DNA of 64,000 bases from Rhodopirellula bahusiensis. Lineage in GTDB: Bacteria > Planctomycetota > Planctomycetia > Pirellulales > Pirellulaceae. Under the pieces are notes generated by a model. The model was not told the origin of the DNA, did not search any database, and worked only from the letters and a program-made list of their open reading frames with translations. Location of the stretch: contig NZ_NIZW01000021.1 in assembly GCF_002727185.1 (NCBI RefSeq), forward strand, positions 1 through 64,000, read 5' to 3'. This document shows, piece after piece, positions 8,537 to 18,218 of the stretch; positions within the stretch are counted from its first letter, which is position 1; the number at the start of each line of letters is the position of its first letter. The translations under genes and the position numbers were made by a program.

Positions 8537-11500
8537 ATGAATAAAGATGCTTTGCCGACCACGTCGTGGTCCTGGATCGCCGCGTTTGCGTGCACCGTTC
8601 TCGCTTGGAACTCACTCGCCCCAACGGCCCGATCCGCCGAGGGAGCCGAGAAAACGATCTTGCTGATCGCGGGAAAACCCAGTCACGGGTATGGGGCTCA
8701 CGAGCATTACGCCGGGTTGAAAGTCCTCGAGCAGTCTTTGCTGGAAGCCAATCCGAAACTCAAGACCGACGTGGTGCGTGGTTGGCCAAGCGATGCGTCC
8801 AAGGTCGAGGCAGCCGACAGCGTCGTTCTTTACAGCGACGGGCAAGGTCGACACGTTGCGTTCAATAACCGCGATGAAATGCGAGCGTTGTTGAAACGCG
8901 GCGGCGGTTTGGTTTGTTTGCACTACGCAACCGAAATGTCGCCCGGTGAATCCGGCGATGACATGGTGGAGTTGTTGGGCGGGCACTTTGAAATTCACTA
9001 CAGCGTCAACCCACACTGGATCGCGGAATTTGATTCGTTGCCCGAGCACCCAATCACGCACGGTGTGGAATCTTTCTCGACCAACGACGAGTGGTACTTC
9101 CACTTGCGTTTTGCTGAGGAAGGCAAGCTGACTCCGATCCTGCAGTCGGTTGCTCCTGAATCAACGATGCGACGTCCGGATAGTGCCCACACCGGCAACC
9201 CGCACGCTCGCAAGTCAGTCGCGGCGGGGGAACTGCAGACGGTCGCTTGGGCTTATGAACCTGAAATCGGTGGTCGCAGCTTTGGCTTCACCGGCGGGCA
9301 CCATCATTGGAATTGGTCGCACGTTCCCGTGCGTCGTTTGGTGACCAACGCGATTCGCTGGACAGCGGGAGACGACCCGACTTCAGAGGCTGGTTCTCCG
9401 CGGCCAATTTCCGCCGAACAGTTGATGGCGGATCAAGACTATGAACCGCCTGAAAAATTCAACTTGGAGTCGGTCGCGAAGGAATTTGAAATCCCGCTTC
9501 GCAGTGAATCAGGGAAAGCCGACGCAAAGAAGAAGTCCAAACCGGAGGGATCGGCATCGGCGGTGGAACCCAAGTTGTTGTACGCCAGCCCGTTGGTGAC
9601 CACCGCTACGGAAGGCCATCGGATCGCGATGGAAGTGGATTTGAATGACGTCGATGAAGTCTCGCGACGCAAGTTGTTTTTGGTGGTCAGCGAAGGCGGC
9701 AACGATTACTCGTGCGACCATGTGGCATGGTTGGACCCAACGTTGCATGGTGACAAGGGAACAGTGGACTTGGTCGATCAAGGTTGGGTGACCGCTCGAG
9801 CAGGTTGGGGCAATGTTCGTAAAAATGCAAACTGCAGCGGCGGCCCGGTGTTGGTCAACAATCAACCCGCTGGCAAAACCGCGATTGGAACGCATGCCCC
9901 CAGCGTGATCGAATTTGATGTGCCACCGGGATACGACCGACTGACGGTGACGGGTGCGTTGGAAAGTGGCGGGACGAATCAGCACGGCGGCAGCAACACC
10001 AGCGTTCGGTTTGCGGTCTACGCCGGAGCGGCACCCAAGGATCTCAATGAGGTGGATGGCAAATCGGCCGCGGACCAACGGTCGCCTGAGCAAGCCGTCG
10101 CGGGATTGGAGGTTGCCGAGGGTCTCGAGGTCACGCTGATGGGTAGCGAGCCTGATCTGTCCAGCCTGACAAACCTTGACATCGATCATCGCGGACGCGT
10201 GTGGGTCTGCGACGTGATGAACTATCGCCGCAACCAAGGATCACGTCCCGAAGGCGACCGGATCTTGATTCTTGAAGACACGACCGGCGACGGGAAACTG
10301 GATCACATCCACACGTATTACCAAGGCCGCGACATTGATTCGGCGATGGGAATTTGTGTGCTTGGCAACGAGGTCATTGTTTCTGCATCGCCGACGATTT
10401 GGAAATTCACGGACACCGACGGTGACGACATTCCAGATTCCAAAGTCGCTTTGTTCACCGAGACCGGTCAACCTCAACACGACCATTCCGCTCACTCGTT
10501 CTTGTTTGGTGATGACGGCAAACTGTATTGGAACTTTGGCAACACCGGGATGCAGGTCAAAGATGCAGATGGGGAAACGGTGGTCGACATTCATGGTCGC
10601 GCGGTCGTCGATGATGGAAAGCCGTTGTTCGGCGGAATGCCGTTCCGATGCGACCTCGACGGTTCCAACTTCGAAGTCTTGGCTCACAACTTTCGCAACA
10701 ACTGGGAAACAACCGTCGACTCATTTGGAGCGTTGTGGCAGAGCGACAATGACGATGACGGCAACCGCGGAACTCGCATCAACTTTGTGATGGAGCAAGG
10801 AAACTACGGGTACAAAGACGAGCAAACCGGTGCGTCATGGCGAGCCGACCGGATCACGTTGGAGGATGAAATCCCACTTCAGCATTGGCACCTGAACGAT
10901 CCCGGCGTGGTTCCCAACGTGTTGCAAACCGGTGCGGGTTCGCCGAGCGGAATCTGCATGTACGAAGGCCGCTTGCTGCCCGAACGTTTCTGGGACGAAG
11001 TCATCCACTGTGACCCGGGCCCCAACGTGGTTCGGGCTTATCCGATGACGGCTGATGGAGCCGGATACTCGGCAACGATTGAACCACTGATCACCGGTAC
11101 GACTGACAATTGGTTTCGGCCCGCGGATGTTTGTGTGGCTCCCGATGGATCGTTGTTCGTGACGGATTGGTACGACCCCGGTGTCGGTGGCCACCATCAA
11201 AAAGACAGCGATCGCGGACGCTTGTTTCGTGTTGCGCCGCCGGGTGTGAAGTACTCCGTGCCCGAGTTCGATTTGTCGACGGTGGAGGGTGCGATCGAAG
11301 CTCTCAAGAATCCAAACCGTTCGGTTCGCTATCTTGCTTGGCAAAAGCTGCACGCGATGGGTGCGGAAGCGGAGAATGAGCTTTTGTCGCTGTACAAAAA
11401 CGAAAACCCTCGTCTTCGGGCTCGAGCATTGTGGTTGCTCGGCAAGATCGAAGGCCGTGGCCGGGCGTATGTCGAAAAAGCTTTGAGCGATGTTGACGCC

Positions 11501-13027
11501 GATATCCGCTGCACCGCGATTCGGTTGTGCAAACAGCTCGGTCTATCCGCGGCGAAAGTTTGTGGCGACGCGGCGGACGATCCTTCTTCGGCAGTTCGGC
11601 GCGAACTCGCCGTTGCATTGCGATTCGATGAGTCCAAAGCGATGCCGGCCGTTTGGGCGGACCTCGCGATGCAGTACGACGGTGAAGATCGCTGGATGTT
11701 GGAAGCACTCGGCATTGCGAGTGATCTGCGTGCCGACGAATGTTACGCGGCGTGGATGAAAGCCAACGGCGGCAATTGGAATACCGCCGCGGGTCGTGAC
11801 TTGGTTTGGCGTCTGCGAACCGATGATGCGGCGGCGAAGATGGTTGAGTTGCTCGCTGGCGGAATGCCTAGCAATGAAGCCAAACGGTATTTTCGGTCGC
11901 TGGAGTATCACTCCGACGCCGTCCGCGAATTGGTTTTGCGTCAGCTGCTGCCTGATGAGAACAGCGGGCCCGCGGTTGACCCGCAAACCCTCGTTCGGAC
12001 GGTGACGCGAATGCCAGACTTTGATCCGGCGAAGTTCCCAAAGACGCAAGTTGCGATTGTGGACTACGTTCGCAGCCGAGCCGGCAAGTCTGACTTCGTT
12101 GACTTGGTCGAGCAATTTGAAATTCGCGAAATGGATGATCAGCTGATTGCTGCGATGCTTCGACAGGGTGACGACAACTTGTCGCTTTCCGCTTTGCGAT
12201 TGCTGCTGAAACGCAAAGACGGTTGGAACCAATTTGTTCGCATTCTGGCGAAGGAATCCAAGTACGATCTTGGCCAACTTGGTCGCGTCGTTTCACTGCT
12301 CGGTTCTCTCGGAAACGGTCGTGCGATTGGGTTGCTTGCCAAGACCGCCGGCGATCCTGAAGTCGACTACGTTTTGCGAAGTGCGTCCGTGCGAGCGATG
12401 GCCAAGTCCAACGGTGGTGCGGAAGAGTTGTTGAAGATGACCGAAGCGGACAAGCTACCCGCCGACACGCATTTGTTGGCCGGTGGATTGCTCGGACGCA
12501 ACGCCAACGCGGAAATTGCGAAACGGGCGAAGGAGTTGTTGCCGCAACCTGCCGCGGCCGACAGCAAGCCACTGCCACCTCTGGATGAGTTGGTGCAAAT
12601 CAATGGCGACGCGAAAAAGGGACTCGCAATCTTCCGAGGCGTCGCGACGTGTGCCAATTGCCACATCGTGGATGGTTTTGGAAAGCAAGTCGGTCCGGAT
12701 CTTTCGGAGATCGGATCGAAGCTTTCTCGGGAAGCGATGTTCACTTCGATTTTGGCACCAAGTGCTGGCATCAGCCACAACTACGAGAACATGATCGCGT
12801 TGACCGAAGATGGCCGCGTGGTCAATGGCGTGTTGGTATCCGAGACCGACGACAAACTCGTGTTGCGAACCGCGGAAGCGATCGATTTGGAGTTTGACCA
12901 AGACGAGATTGTCGACGTCAAAAAGAGCGAGAAGTCGATCATGCCCGAGAACCTGCACCACACCACCGACCAACAAGGCCTGGTGGATATGGTGGAGTAT
13001 CTGATGGGACTGAAGAAGAAGTCCTAG
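8537..13027 (+). CDS. ThuA / NPCBM-like / PVC dehydrogenase / HEAT / cytochrome c multidomain exported protein
   Basis: A 1496-aa secreted protein in the planctomycete 'membrane-bound dehydrogenase' group. Order: signal peptide (1 to about 34); ThuA-like domain (about 38-270, starting ILLIAGKPSHG); a low-complexity charged linker; an NPCBM/NEW2-like beta domain (about 350-510); a sorbosone-dehydrogenase-like beta-propeller (about 530-900, with HDHSAHSFLFG and FVTDWYDPG); HEAT-type repeats (about 920-1310); and a C-terminal cytochrome c module with C1372-A-N-C1375-H1376. Haem attachment and an oxidative role on a sugar-like substrate are family-based inference. The frame opens at 8465 with a GTG, but the ATG at 8537 directly before the signal peptide is the better start. 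A hairpin follows the stop. Confidence 0.9.
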   Translation: MNKDALPTTSWSWIAAFACTVLAWNSLAPTARSAEGAEKTILLIAGKPSHGYGAHEHYAGLKVLEQSLLEANPKLKTDVVRGWPSDASKVEAADSVVLYSDGQGRHVAFNNRDEMRALLKRGGGLVCLHYATEMSPGESGDDMVELLGGHFEIHYSVNPHWIAEFDSLPEHPITHGVESFSTNDEWYFHLRFAEEGKLTPILQSVAPESTMRRPDSAHTGNPHARKSVAAGELQTVAWAYEPEIGGRSFGFTGGHHHWNWSHVPVRRLVTNAIRWTAGDDPTSEAGSPRPISAEQLMADQDYEPPEKFNLESVAKEFEIPLRSESGKADAKKKSKPEGSASAVEPKLLYASPLVTTATEGHRIAMEVDLNDVDEVSRRKLFLVVSEGGNDYSCDHVAWLDPTLHGDKGTVDLVDQGWVTARAGWGNVRKNANCSGGPVLVNNQPAGKTAIGTHAPSVIEFDVPPGYDRLTVTGALESGGTNQHGGSNTSVRFAVYAGAAPKDLNEVDGKSAADQRSPEQAVAGLEVAEGLEVTLMGSEPDLSSLTNLDIDHRGRVWVCDVMNYRRNQGSRPEGDRILILEDTTGDGKLDHIHTYYQGRDIDSAMGICVLGNEVIVSASPTIWKFTDTDGDDIPDSKVALFTETGQPQHDHSAHSFLFGDDGKLYWNFGNTGMQVKDADGETVVDIHGRAVVDDGKPLFGGMPFRCDLDGSNFEVLAHNFRNNWETTVDSFGALWQSDNDDDGNRGTRINFVMEQGNYGYKDEQTGASWRADRITLEDEIPLQHWHLNDPGVVPNVLQTGAGSPSGICMYEGRLLPERFWDEVIHCDPGPNVVRAYPMTADGAGYSATIEPLITGTTDNWFRPADVCVAPDGSLFVTDWYDPGVGGHHQKDSDRGRLFRVAPPGVKYSVPEFDLSTVEGAIEALKNPNRSVRYLAWQKLHAMGAEAENELLSLYKNENPRLRARALWLLGKIEGRGRAYVEKALSDVDADIRCTAIRLCKQLGLSAAKVCGDAADDPSSAVRRELAVALRFDESKAMPAVWADLAMQYDGEDRWMLEALGIASDLRADECYAAWMKANGGNWNTAAGRDLVWRLRTDDAAAKMVELLAGGMPSNEAKRYFRSLEYHSDAVRELVLRQLLPDENSGPAVDPQTLVRTVTRMPDFDPAKFPKTQVAIVDYVRSRAGKSDFVDLVEQFEIREMDDQLIAAMLRQGDDNLSLSALRLLLKRKDGWNQFVRILAKESKYDLGQLGRVVSLLGSLGNGRAIGLLAKTAGDPEVDYVLRSASVRAMAKSNGGAEELLKMTEADKLPADTHLLAGGLLGRNANAEIAKRAKELLPQPAAADSKPLPPLDELVQINGDAKKGLAIFRGVATCANCHIVDGFGKQVGPDLSEIGSKLSREAMFTSILAPSAGISHNYENMIALTEDGRVVNGVLVSETDDKLVLRTAEAIDLEFDQDEIVDVKKSEKSIMPENLHHTTDQQGLVDMVEYLMGLKKKS

Positions 13028-13053
13028 TTGCGCGGCCGTGCCGACAACCTGTA

Positions 13054-13075
13054 GCTCGGTGGTCCCCCACCGAGC
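13054..13075. repeat. Stem-loop between convergent genes
   Basis: GCTCGGTGG, a TCCC loop and CCACCGAGC form a perfect 9-bp stem between the stops at 13027 (plus) and 13095 (minus). There is no T-run on either side, so it may be a factor-dependent terminator or a REP-like hairpin rather than a classical terminator. Confidence 0.6.
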
Positions 13076-13094
13076 AGTCAGCCTAATTTTCAAA

Positions 13095-14144
13095 TCAGTC
13101 GTTGTCCGACGACTTCTCAAACGCGGTTTGAACCGTCTCGATGGCGTGTTGCATCTGCTGGTATCCGCCCGCGGCCAAGTACCATCCGCGGCCACTGAGA
13201 TAGATGACCTTGTTCGACGCGTAAGCGTTTGAAGCGGAGACGGCAGGATCCGATTTCAGTAATTCGTTGCCGTTCTCACGCTCAGCAAATGCTGAATTGC
13301 GATCGAGTGAGATCAGCCAATTTGGATCGCGATCGACGAGTTTCTGCAGGCGTTTAGCTTCGTCTTGCAGTTGCTTGCGTTTGCGTGCTTCGGCTTGTGC
13401 GATTTGCTCCGGCGTTTGTTCTTCGGTGGCGTTGCCTTTGCCTCGTTGACGTGGTGGGCCCGCGTCGGCTTGGGTCATCACAGACGGAAGTCCGATCAGT
13501 TCGTGAATGATGCCGAACCGAGTCGCGGGTGGCTGTGGTTTGATGGACTCACCCACCGAGAAGAGCAGCAAACCAGTTCCTTGTTCCGCCGCGGTGGAGT
13601 GCAGTTCACGAACGCTCTGCAACAACTCGATCGCTCTTTGATTGGCCAAGTCTTCTTGATTGAAGATCGAACCAAGAGTCAGCAGGTTCTGAACGACGGT
13701 CGGCACAAAACCGGAGGTCGAGGTGGACAGATCGATCGTCGGTGCGATCTCGCTGAGATCTTTGAGTGAGCCACTCGAGCGACCGCCCACAACAATCAGA
13801 TCCGGCTTGAGTTCGCGAATGGTGTCCAGCTCAGGCTCAAACAGAGTTCCGACTTTTTTGTATTCGTCCGAGGAGTATTTCGACAGCCAATCGGGAAGCA
13901 TGTCGGCTTTGATTTCTGGAACACCGACGACCGGGGCGCCGAGCGTGTCCAAGTTGTCGAGGGCTCCGAGGTCCAGCACGACGACCCGTTGCGGAACACT
14001 GGGAATCGTTATTGTGCCTTGGGCGTGGTGAACCACTTGCGGAGAGTCGGGGTGGGAAGGCTCAGCCAAGGTCACGCCATGGACCACGCATGCGGACAAC
14101 AGTGCGGCAGCGACAGCGAATTTTCTACGTTGCATCGAAAGCAT
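13095..14144 (-). CDS. Periplasmic binding protein, helical-backbone metal-receptor (FatB/CeuE/BtuF-like) family
   Basis: A 349-aa exported protein with a signal peptide (about residues 1-27) and the typical opening of the siderophore/cobalamin receptor family: IPSVPQRVVVLDLGALDNLDTLG, then KVGTLFEPELDTIRELKPDLIVVGGR. Such proteins deliver iron chelates or cobalamin to an ABC importer. A highly charged Gln/Glu/Lys-rich segment of about 45 residues (about 232-275, with RKRKQLQDEAKRLQ) sits within the second lobe and looks like an inserted coil. No permease or ATPase gene is adjacent, so the transporter must be encoded elsewhere. No riboswitch or convincing Fur box is visible upstream. Iron siderophore is the likeliest ligand; cobalamin cannot be excluded. 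Confidence 0.85.
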   Translation of the reverse strand: MLSMQRRKFAVAAALLSACVVHGVTLAEPSHPDSPQVVHHAQGTITIPSVPQRVVVLDLGALDNLDTLGAPVVGVPEIKADMLPDWLSKYSSDEYKKVGTLFEPELDTIRELKPDLIVVGGRSSGSLKDLSEIAPTIDLSTSTSGFVPTVVQNLLTLGSIFNQEDLANQRAIELLQSVRELHSTAAEQGTGLLLFSVGESIKPQPPATRFGIIHELIGLPSVMTQADAGPPRQRGKGNATEEQTPEQIAQAEARKRKQLQDEAKRLQKLVDRDPNWLISLDRNSAFAERENGNELLKSDPAVSASNAYASNKVIYLSGRGWYLAAGGYQQMQHAIETVQTAFEKSSDND

Positions 14145-14499
14145 CGGTTTCTCTTCTAGCGGCGAGTGACGGACGGGCTGCCGGACAGACGGATAACCAC
14201 TGCGTTCAGAGAAGACGCATTGCCAGACAGCTACATAAATTGTTGGCTGGCTACCGCTGGTGCACGATGTGCGACTCAGGCTCGCTGGCTATAGAAGCAG
14301 ACGTACTCGAAGTGCGTCTGCGATGAAGTCGGTCGACTCATTGCGACCGACCGCAAAGCATCTGATCGGATCGGTTGTGCATTGTCAACCGACGGAAGCG
14401 TGCGGTGGCGGATTGATACAAACAGGCGACAAGGATCGTCCGCGAGTTGCGAACGATCCTTGTTTTGCCGTTGTTGATTGGCTCGTAGCCGAAGCGAAC
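14145..14499. other. Gene-free stretch with several stem-loops
   Basis: This 355-bp gap lies between two minus-strand genes. It holds three stem-loops: 14297-14321 (GCAGACG arms), 14328-14351 (GTCGGTCG/CGACCGAC) and 14429-14463. No open frame here looks coding. The first two lie about 150-200 bp upstream of the binding-protein start and could be regulatory or repeat remnants. Confidence 0.5.
14429..14463. terminator. Stem-loop after the Gfo/Idh/MocA gene
   Basis: ACAAGGATCGT pairs with ACGATCCTTGT, extended by an inner CGC/GCG, giving a strong 35-nt stem-loop 37 bp past the stop of the minus-strand oxidoreductase gene. The T-run (TTTT) lies on the plus-strand side, so as a classical terminator it would point the other way; on the minus strand it may act without a T tail. 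Confidence 0.5.
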
Positions 14500-15945
14500 T
14501 TAAGCTTCGAAGGAGTGGCCTTCGCGAGGTTCGAAACTCAGGAATGAACTGGCTTCATCGGAACCGGCGAACGATTGTTTAGCGTTGTCCCAAGTGAGAG
14601 TTTGCCCGGGGAAGCGAGTTGCGATGCAGCCGAGTAAAGCGGCTTGCGTCATGTTGCCGGCCGTCTTTCGATCGCTGTCGATCGAATCTGATTTGCCTTC
14701 GCGAGCGGCACGAATCCATTGTTCGTAATGCGACTTGGATGACTCGCTGCTCTCGGCGGAAAGCTGTTCGACTCGTTCGCGTCCCGCCCGACGTGCGTTG
14801 GCGAGCTCGTCATCGTCCTCACTCGCGACGGCAACGATCTGTGGCATTTGGTCGGGCTCGCTCGAGAGTGTTGATCCGACGAGCGTCATCTTTTCACCCA
14901 CGATCATGCAGCCGCTTCCTCCGGCTGAGTAGCCAGGTTCACCGGACGTTTCATCGGCGATGATCGTCGGAGTGTCAGGCTGTTTGCCTCCGTCGTACCA
15001 AGTCAATTTCAATCCGTTGGGACACGCGTCGGTGGAATCGAATTCCATCTCGACCTGGGACCAAACGGGATAAGAAATCGACGTCGCGGTTTCGCAATCG
15101 GCTGTGACGGTGCGTGGCAACTGCAGGCCCAACGTCGTGAACGCAGGATCGAGCAAATGGCAACCCATGTCGCCCATGGCTCCGGTCCCAAAGTCCCACC
15201 AACCACGCCAAGTCGTTGGGAGGTAGCCCTTGCTGTACGGTCGATCCGCGACTGGTCCCAACCAAAGATCCCAATCCAGCGAAACGGGTGGAGACGACGA
15301 CACGGGAGTCGCCGTCATGCCTTGCGGCCATTCGGGGCGATCGGTCCAGCAATGGACGGATTGGATCTCGCCCAGTTCTCCTCGATTGATGAAATCATCG
15401 AAGGCACGCATGTGAAGGCTGGAGTGCCCTTGGTTGCCGACTTGGATCGCCAAGCCAGACTCATCCGCGGCGGTTTGAAGACGCCGGACTTCATCGAACG
15501 TGCGAGCCATGGGGCATTGCAAGTAAACATGCTTGCCGTGCCGCATGGCTGCCAAAGCAATGGCGGCGTGGGTGTGGTCGGGCGTGCTGACTACGACCGC
15601 GTCGAATTCCTTGTCAAACTCTTCCAGCATGATTCGATAGTCGGTGAACCGCTCGACGTCTGGGTGTTGGCAGAACGTTTTTCCCGCTCGCTGCACATCG
15701 ACGTCACATAGTGCGACGGGGGTGCCGCCGGCACGCATCATTTGCCGGACGTCGCGGGCGCCTTGGCCGCCAACTCCGATTTGAGCGAAGCGAAATTGGT
15801 CGCTGGGAGGTGTTTTGCCGGGGCCGCCCAAAACATGGGGAGAGACAACCATCACGGACGCTGCGGCGAGCGTCGAACGTTTCAAAAAAGAACGACGGCC
15901 GGTCGGTGCGCAGCGGCCACCAAGTTTTGTGCGAGAATCGGTCAT
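14500..15945 (-). CDS. Tat-exported Gfo/Idh/MocA-family oxidoreductase
   Basis: A 481-aa NAD(P)-dependent oxidoreductase with a twin-arginine signal ([14 protein letters not shown], about residues 18-31), so it is folded before export. The Rossmann start is [17 protein letters not shown], and the family segment [31 protein letters not shown] carries the dinucleotide and substrate loop. The C-terminal half has the alpha/beta fold found in planctomycete members. The frame begins 21 nt earlier, but the ATG at 15945 has AGGTGA six bases upstream and is chosen. Exported members of this family are very numerous in planctomycetes and are thought to act on sugars. It stands alone and diverges from the Fe-S carrier gene. 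Confidence 0.9.
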   Translation of the reverse strand: MTDSRTKLGGRCAPTGRRSFLKRSTLAAASVMVVSPHVLGGPGKTPPSDQFRFAQIGVGGQGARDVRQMMRAGGTPVALCDVDVQRAGKTFCQHPDVERFTDYRIMLEEFDKEFDAVVVSTPDHTHAAIALAAMRHGKHVYLQCPMARTFDEVRRLQTAADESGLAIQVGNQGHSSLHMRAFDDFINRGELGEIQSVHCWTDRPEWPQGMTATPVSSSPPVSLDWDLWLGPVADRPYSKGYLPTTWRGWWDFGTGAMGDMGCHLLDPAFTTLGLQLPRTVTADCETATSISYPVWSQVEMEFDSTDACPNGLKLTWYDGGKQPDTPTIIADETSGEPGYSAGGSGCMIVGEKMTLVGSTLSSEPDQMPQIVAVASEDDDELANARRAGRERVEQLSAESSESSKSHYEQWIRAAREGKSDSIDSDRKTAGNMTQAALLGCIATRFPGQTLTWDNAKQSFAGSDEASSFLSFEPREGHSFEA

Positions 15946-16413
15946 GGAGATCACCTGACGGTGCATAGAAGAGAAAAGGACAAGCGAAAGGAATCGCTGC
16001 GATCGTTCTCAGCGAATCTCCGCCTGACGTGGAGCATTCTACCGGTCGTGCAGGTCGCGGACCAATTTTCAATTCTTGACGAGCAATTTTCACGCGGACA
16101 TCGGCGGAGTTGGTACCACCGAATCGGACCGGATGCGTTGAAAATGGCGGGAAACACCGAGTCGAATTCTAGCAATCACGGTCTCGGAGATGCGTTGCGG
16201 CAGCCTTTCCTGCGGCCGCAAAATGAACAGGACACTCCTTCGCTGCGAAAAGAGGTTGTTGGTTTGGTCGGCCTGCGGGTACAATTGGCAATTACGAACC
16301 AGTGGCCCGATTGGTGCCAGAACTGCCGAGTTGACCGGTTTTCGTATTGGCAGACCAATCTCGGACCTAAATTCAAAACAACTGTCCATCCATTCACGAG
16401 GATCATCCGAACG
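15946..16413. other. Divergent intergenic region
   Basis: This 468-bp region lies between the oxidoreductase (minus) and the A-type carrier (plus). An open frame runs through it into the carrier gene but has no domain before the carrier's ATG, so it is not treated as coding. It must contain both promoters; one candidate is listed separately. Confidence 0.5.
16256..16285 (+). promoter_or_regulatory. Possible sigma-70-type promoter for the A-type carrier gene
   Basis: TTGTTG and TACAAT are spaced 18 bp apart, about 130 bp upstream of the ATG at 16414. The match is modest and promoter consensus in planctomycetes is poorly defined. Confidence 0.25.
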
Positions 16414-16746
16414 ATGGCAATCAAATTGACTGAGCGCGCGGCCGAAGAAGTCATGCGTTTTCGCAAAGAACACAACTTCGACGATTCGATGCTTTTGCGG
16501 ATTGGTGTCGCTGGTGGTGGCTGCAGCGGATTCAACTACACGCTGAACTTTGACGACAGCTTCGACATGAAAGCCGATTCGAAATACGACTGCCACGGCG
16601 TCAGCGTCGTCGTCGACAAGAAGAGCTCGCTGTACCTCGATGGCACCGAAGTCGATTGGTACGACAGCCTCGAAAAACAGGGCTTCACGTTCAACAACCC
16701 CAACGCGGTGAAAAGCTGCGGTTGCGGAAGCTCCTTCCAAGCCTGA
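16414..16746 (+). CDS. A-type iron-sulfur carrier (IscA/ErpA/HesB family)
   Basis: A 110-aa protein that carries and delivers Fe-S clusters to target proteins in the cytoplasm. All three cluster ligands are present: Cys37 in GGGCSGF and Cys102 and Cys104 in SCGCGSSF. The start ATG opens [13 protein letters not shown], the normal N-terminus; a much longer open frame reaching back to 15742 is not conserved and was trimmed. No isc or suf genes are nearby. It is followed by a good terminator. Whether it is the IscA, ErpA or SufA type cannot be decided from sequence alone. Confidence 0.93.
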   Translation: MAIKLTERAAEEVMRFRKEHNFDDSMLLRIGVAGGGCSGFNYTLNFDDSFDMKADSKYDCHGVSVVVDKKSSLYLDGTEVDWYDSLEKQGFTFNNPNAVKSCGCGSSFQA

Positions 16747-16778
16747 TCGAGTTCGCTCGATTCAAACGACATTCATCG

Positions 16779-16815
16779 AAAGTCGGCTCGCTTCATTGAA
16801 GTGGCCGGCTTTTTG
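16779..16815 (+). terminator. Rho-independent terminator after the A-type carrier gene
   Basis: AAAGTCGGCTCGCTTC and AAGTGGCCGGCTTTTT form a long stem with an ATTG loop and a five-T tail, 33 bp after the stop at 16746. Confidence 0.8.
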
Positions 16816-16851
16816 TCATGGCCTAGTTGACACTTCTGAGGTTCCTGCGGG

Positions 16852-17289
16852 ATGATCGCCCGCATGTCCACACGTCGACGCGCCCGCGAAATAGTCCTGC
16901 AGCTTCTCTACGAAGCCGATCTCAATGATTGGCGTGATGCAGCCACATCACGCAAATTCATCCGCTCCCGTTTGCAAGGCCGAAAGGTCCTCACGGATTT
17001 CGCGGCTGAGCTTTTGGATGGCACGATGGCGCGTCGAGACGACATCGACGCGAAGCTCACCAAGCTCTCCACCAACTGGGCGTTGCACCGCATGCCGGTG
17101 ACCGATCGCAACGTGTTGCGACTAGGGGCCTACGAGATTCTGTACAGCGGAACGCCCGGCCAAGTTGCGATCTCCGAAGCGTTGACGTTGGCGAAACGTT
17201 ACGGCGGCGAGAACAGCCCACGGTTCATCAACGGCGTGTTGGATCGATTGTTCAAGTATCACTCCAGCCCCGAATCCATCTCTTCATGA
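16852..17289 (+). CDS. nusB: Transcription antitermination factor NusB
   Basis: A 145-aa NusB protein, which with NusE (S10) binds boxA RNA and supports antitermination in rRNA operons. The family shape is clear: [18 protein letters not shown] at the start, a central [14 protein letters not shown] helix, the [23 protein letters not shown] core and the [25 protein letters not shown] signature. Two starts are possible, 16852 or the ATG at 16864 (MSTRRRA); the second fits homologues better. Its stop overlaps the ruvA start as ATGA, so the two are translationally coupled. Confidence 0.95.
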   Translation: MIARMSTRRRAREIVLQLLYEADLNDWRDAATSRKFIRSRLQGRKVLTDFAAELLDGTMARRDDIDAKLTKLSTNWALHRMPVTDRNVLRLGAYEILYSGTPGQVAISEALTLAKRYGGENSPRFINGVLDRLFKYHSSPESISS

Positions 17290-17909
17290 TCGTATCGATC
17301 GCCGGCAAACTGGTCCAAGTGGGCGAGATCAGTGTCATCATCCAGGCGGCCCCGTTTGACTACGAAGTCTACGTGGGTGACTTCACCCGCCGTCAGTTGC
17401 AAAACCAGATCGGCAATGAAGTTCGGCTGCACACGCTGGACTACATCGAAGGCAACGCGCAAGGTGGACGGCTGACGCCACGTTTGATCGGGTTCTCAAC
17501 CCTTCCCGAGCGTCAGTTCTTTGACCTGTTTTGCAGCGTCGACGGTGTCGGCGTGAAGAAGGCTCTTCGTGCGATGGTTCGGCCGGTCAAAGAGCTAGCC
17601 GTGTTGATCGAGGAACAAGACGCCAAGACGTTGTCGGCGTTGCCTGGCATCGGTCCCGCGACCAGCGAGAAAGTGATCGCGAAATTGCGTCGCAAGATGC
17701 CTCGCTTCGCTTTGATGGTGGCTGGTGGCGAAGTCGCGGACGCGATGCAGTCCGAGTCTCCAATCGTGTCAGACACCTATGACGCTTTGGTCACGCTGGG
17801 ACACACTGAGGCCGACGCTCGTAAACTGATTGACGAAACGTTGGCGACAGGCAAGAAGTTCAAAGACACCGAGTCGCTGCTGACCGCGATTTACCAGCGT
17901 TCAAAGTAG
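17286..17909 (+). CDS. ruvA: Holliday junction branch migration protein RuvA
   Basis: A 207-aa RuvA, the junction-binding partner of the RuvB helicase in recombinational repair. The N-terminal OB-fold domain starts [14 protein letters not shown]; the helix-hairpin-helix domain includes [18 protein letters not shown] (about residues 117-134); and a C-terminal RuvB-binding domain ends the protein with [18 protein letters not shown]. It starts inside the nusB stop. ruvB and ruvC are not in the window. Confidence 0.95.
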   Translation: MIVSIAGKLVQVGEISVIIQAAPFDYEVYVGDFTRRQLQNQIGNEVRLHTLDYIEGNAQGGRLTPRLIGFSTLPERQFFDLFCSVDGVGVKKALRAMVRPVKELAVLIEEQDAKTLSALPGIGPATSEKVIAKLRRKMPRFALMVAGGEVADAMQSESPIVSDTYDALVTLGHTEADARKLIDETLATGKKFKDTESLLTAIYQRSK

Positions 17910-18218
17910 GCAATCCGCCGAGCTCTTGAGCTTCCATGGACCGGCGGATCTTCTGTGTTGCCGTCAGATTGAGTGGACGTTTGGCTACTGAATGCCAAGG
18001 CATTTTCCACGGCCGAGGGTCGCAGCTTTTCCGGTGGAGGGGCGACGATCGAGCGTTTTGAAAACTGTCGTCATAAAAACTGCGCAAACTTCCCAGACGC
18101 TAAAATTTGACTCTTGTGATGCCATTTTCTGACGCTTAGGTTTCGATGGCTCTATGTCGTCGCAGCTTCCGTCTTCTCGCTGCGAGGGCTTTGTCTTTGC
18201 CTTACGAGGGGGAAACTC
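17910..18218 (+). other. Intergenic stretch with a stem-loop after ruvA
   Basis: ATCCGCCG (17913-17920) and CGGCGGAT (17942-17949) form an outer stem that encloses a small AGCTC/GAGCT hairpin. There is no clear T-run, so termination is only a possibility. The rest of the 309 bp shows nothing coding; GAGGGGG just before 18219 is a plausible ribosome binding site for the next gene. Confidence 0.45.

Noticed and set aside
14145-14499. A riboswitch or Fur box upstream of the metal-receptor gene
   Set aside because: I compared both strands with the cobalamin core found at 39056-39274 and with the Fur consensus; neither is present, only unrelated stem-loops.
15742-16413. N-terminal extension of the A-type carrier frame by 224 residues
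   Set aside because: The family begins at MAIKLTERA; the upstream part is Arg-rich and lies antisense to the oxidoreductase start.
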